NCBI GenBank assembly: GCA_035560815.1
Contig: DATMYR010000085.1
Location: 1 to 48,976 of the forward strand
Source: UBA5314 sp035560815
Lineage (GTDB): Bacteria; Bacillota; Syntrophomonadia; Syntrophomonadales; Syntrophomonadaceae
Length of the DNA stretch: 48,976 nucleotides
Direction of reading: 5' to 3'
Each line of letters opens with the position of its first letter. Positions within the stretch are counted from its first letter, which is position 1. Made by a program: the position numbers and the translations under genes. Positions 48,454-48,976 of the stretch are shown in pieces. Below the pieces are notes generated by a model. That model had not been told where the DNA came from, did not search any database, and saw only the letters and a list, made by a program, of their open reading frames with translations.

Positions 48454-48976
48454 TTAACTTTCTGTTTTTCTCCTTAAATTGAGCTCGGCTTCTTTTTGCT
48501 CTATACCCCATCTTGGCCAGGTATCTTTTTCGCTGTTATAGGCAAATTCGTCAACTTTTCTTACTCGCAATGATTCAATATCGACAATCTTTTTATTGGA
48601 AAAAATCCAACGATATCCGTGTTCTGCAACTATTCGTTGTAATTTTGTACTCATTTCAGGGCTTAAATCAATACGAGGAGGTGCCTTTTTGCCAACCTGG
48701 GTATATAACATATGATTAGGTGATAAAGGGAAAAGAACCTCAGAACCTGTTTTGCCCCATCCACCATCAAAATCATAAGAATCGTTGCCATAATAGTTCA
48801 AGCATATTACTGGATCATCACTGGTAATCCATTCTAACCCAGTGGGATGGAAAATGCTCCATTTATGAGTTAATAATATTTTAGCAGTGTTTGTTAATAT
48901 ACGTTTAATTTCATATAACCACATTCCTCGCCCAACCAGCGTTTCCACCTGTAAAAGTGATTTATCAGATTCATCT
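48454..48976 (-). CDS. DUF4238 family protein, N-terminus beyond the window
   Basis: The reading frame stays open to the window edge, so the true start lies outside. The visible C-terminal 174 or so residues match DUF4238 proteins: SLLQVETLVGRGMWLYEIKRIL, ITSDDPVICLNYY, GGWGKTGSEVLFPLSP and YTQVGKK. A GTG at 48948 could be read as a start but lies in mid-domain. DUF4238 genes are frequent in accessory and defence regions; function is unknown. Its stop is 22 bp from dyad site B. Confidence 0.82.
   Translation of the reverse strand, partial: DESDKSLLQVETLVGRGMWLYEIKRILTNTAKILLTHKWSIFHPTGLEWITSDDPVICLNYYGNDSYDFDGGWGKTGSEVLFPLSPNHMLYTQVGKKAPPRIDLSPEMSTKLQRIVAEHGYRWIFSNKKIVDIESLRVRKVDEFAYNSEKDTWPRWGIEQKEAELNLRRKTES

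Noticed and set aside
42958..48976. Classical integron or CRISPR array
   Set aside because: No IntI-type single integrase with its extra domain and no short regularly spaced repeats were seen; the two recombinases are Xer-like and the repeats are few and long.

Overview
The window reads as a chromosomal stretch of a spore-forming, anaerobic Clostridia-class Firmicute, most plausibly a relative of Syntrophomonas. The signs are three YheC/YheD-type spore-coat ATP-grasp genes, butyrate-type CoA chemistry (an acetyl/butyryl-CoA:acetate CoA-transferase and a 3-hydroxybutyryl-CoA dehydrogenase), futalosine-pathway menaquinone genes, GAAC-N4-GTTC LexA boxes, strong Gram-positive Shine-Dalgarno sites and frequent TTG/GTG starts. 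The genus assignment is inference.

Left part (1-13.9 kb). A CBS-PAS-PAS sigma-54 activator and a YdcF-like gene truncated by a small inverted-repeat element are followed by a CoA-transferase with a clear -24/-12 promoter (4991-5006) and a 20-bp tandem activator-site candidate (5131-5170). Then come a queuosine operon (queD, queC, DUF366, queE), a tandemly duplicated signal peptidase I with a duplicated fragment of a small neighbouring gene, surE, an EF-G-like factor, an MscS channel and a cold-shock protein.

Middle (14-43 kb). A 2.33-kb segment carrying a membrane Ser/Thr kinase with MORN repeats is bracketed by a 57-bp direct repeat of the 3' half of tRNA-Trp, so it looks like a small integrated island. 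Next to it, not tracked by ordinary gene-length cut-offs, is a 35-codon membrane peptide gene behind a promoter with two LexA boxes. Then follow ddl, the menaquinone cluster mqnE-mqnA-mqnC with an MTA-phosphorylase-like gene, a UPF0182 membrane protein, a sulfur/tRNA gene pair (DUF523 plus PP-loop), three YheC/D ATP-grasp genes with a glutamine-synthetase-like amidoligase, phosphofructokinase, 3-hydroxybutyryl-CoA dehydrogenase, YchF, a secreted M14-like deacylase/peptidase, DUF503, and a MarR-led redox operon (4Fe-4S protein, old-yellow-enzyme, 4Fe-4S protein).

Right part (43-48.98 kb) is an AT-rich accessory region. Two translationally coupled tyrosine recombinases have a dyad just upstream (45190-45223). 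Around them are minus-strand genes (an Abi_C-domain abortive-infection protein, a DUF4238 protein cut by the window edge, and two unknowns), related 29-bp dyad sites between genes, and two 200-bp-class structured direct repeats that show a compensatory base-pair change. It resembles a gene-cassette array served by a recombinase pair rather than a classical integron. This is the best candidate for an undescribed system here; the mechanism is inference from sequence layout only.
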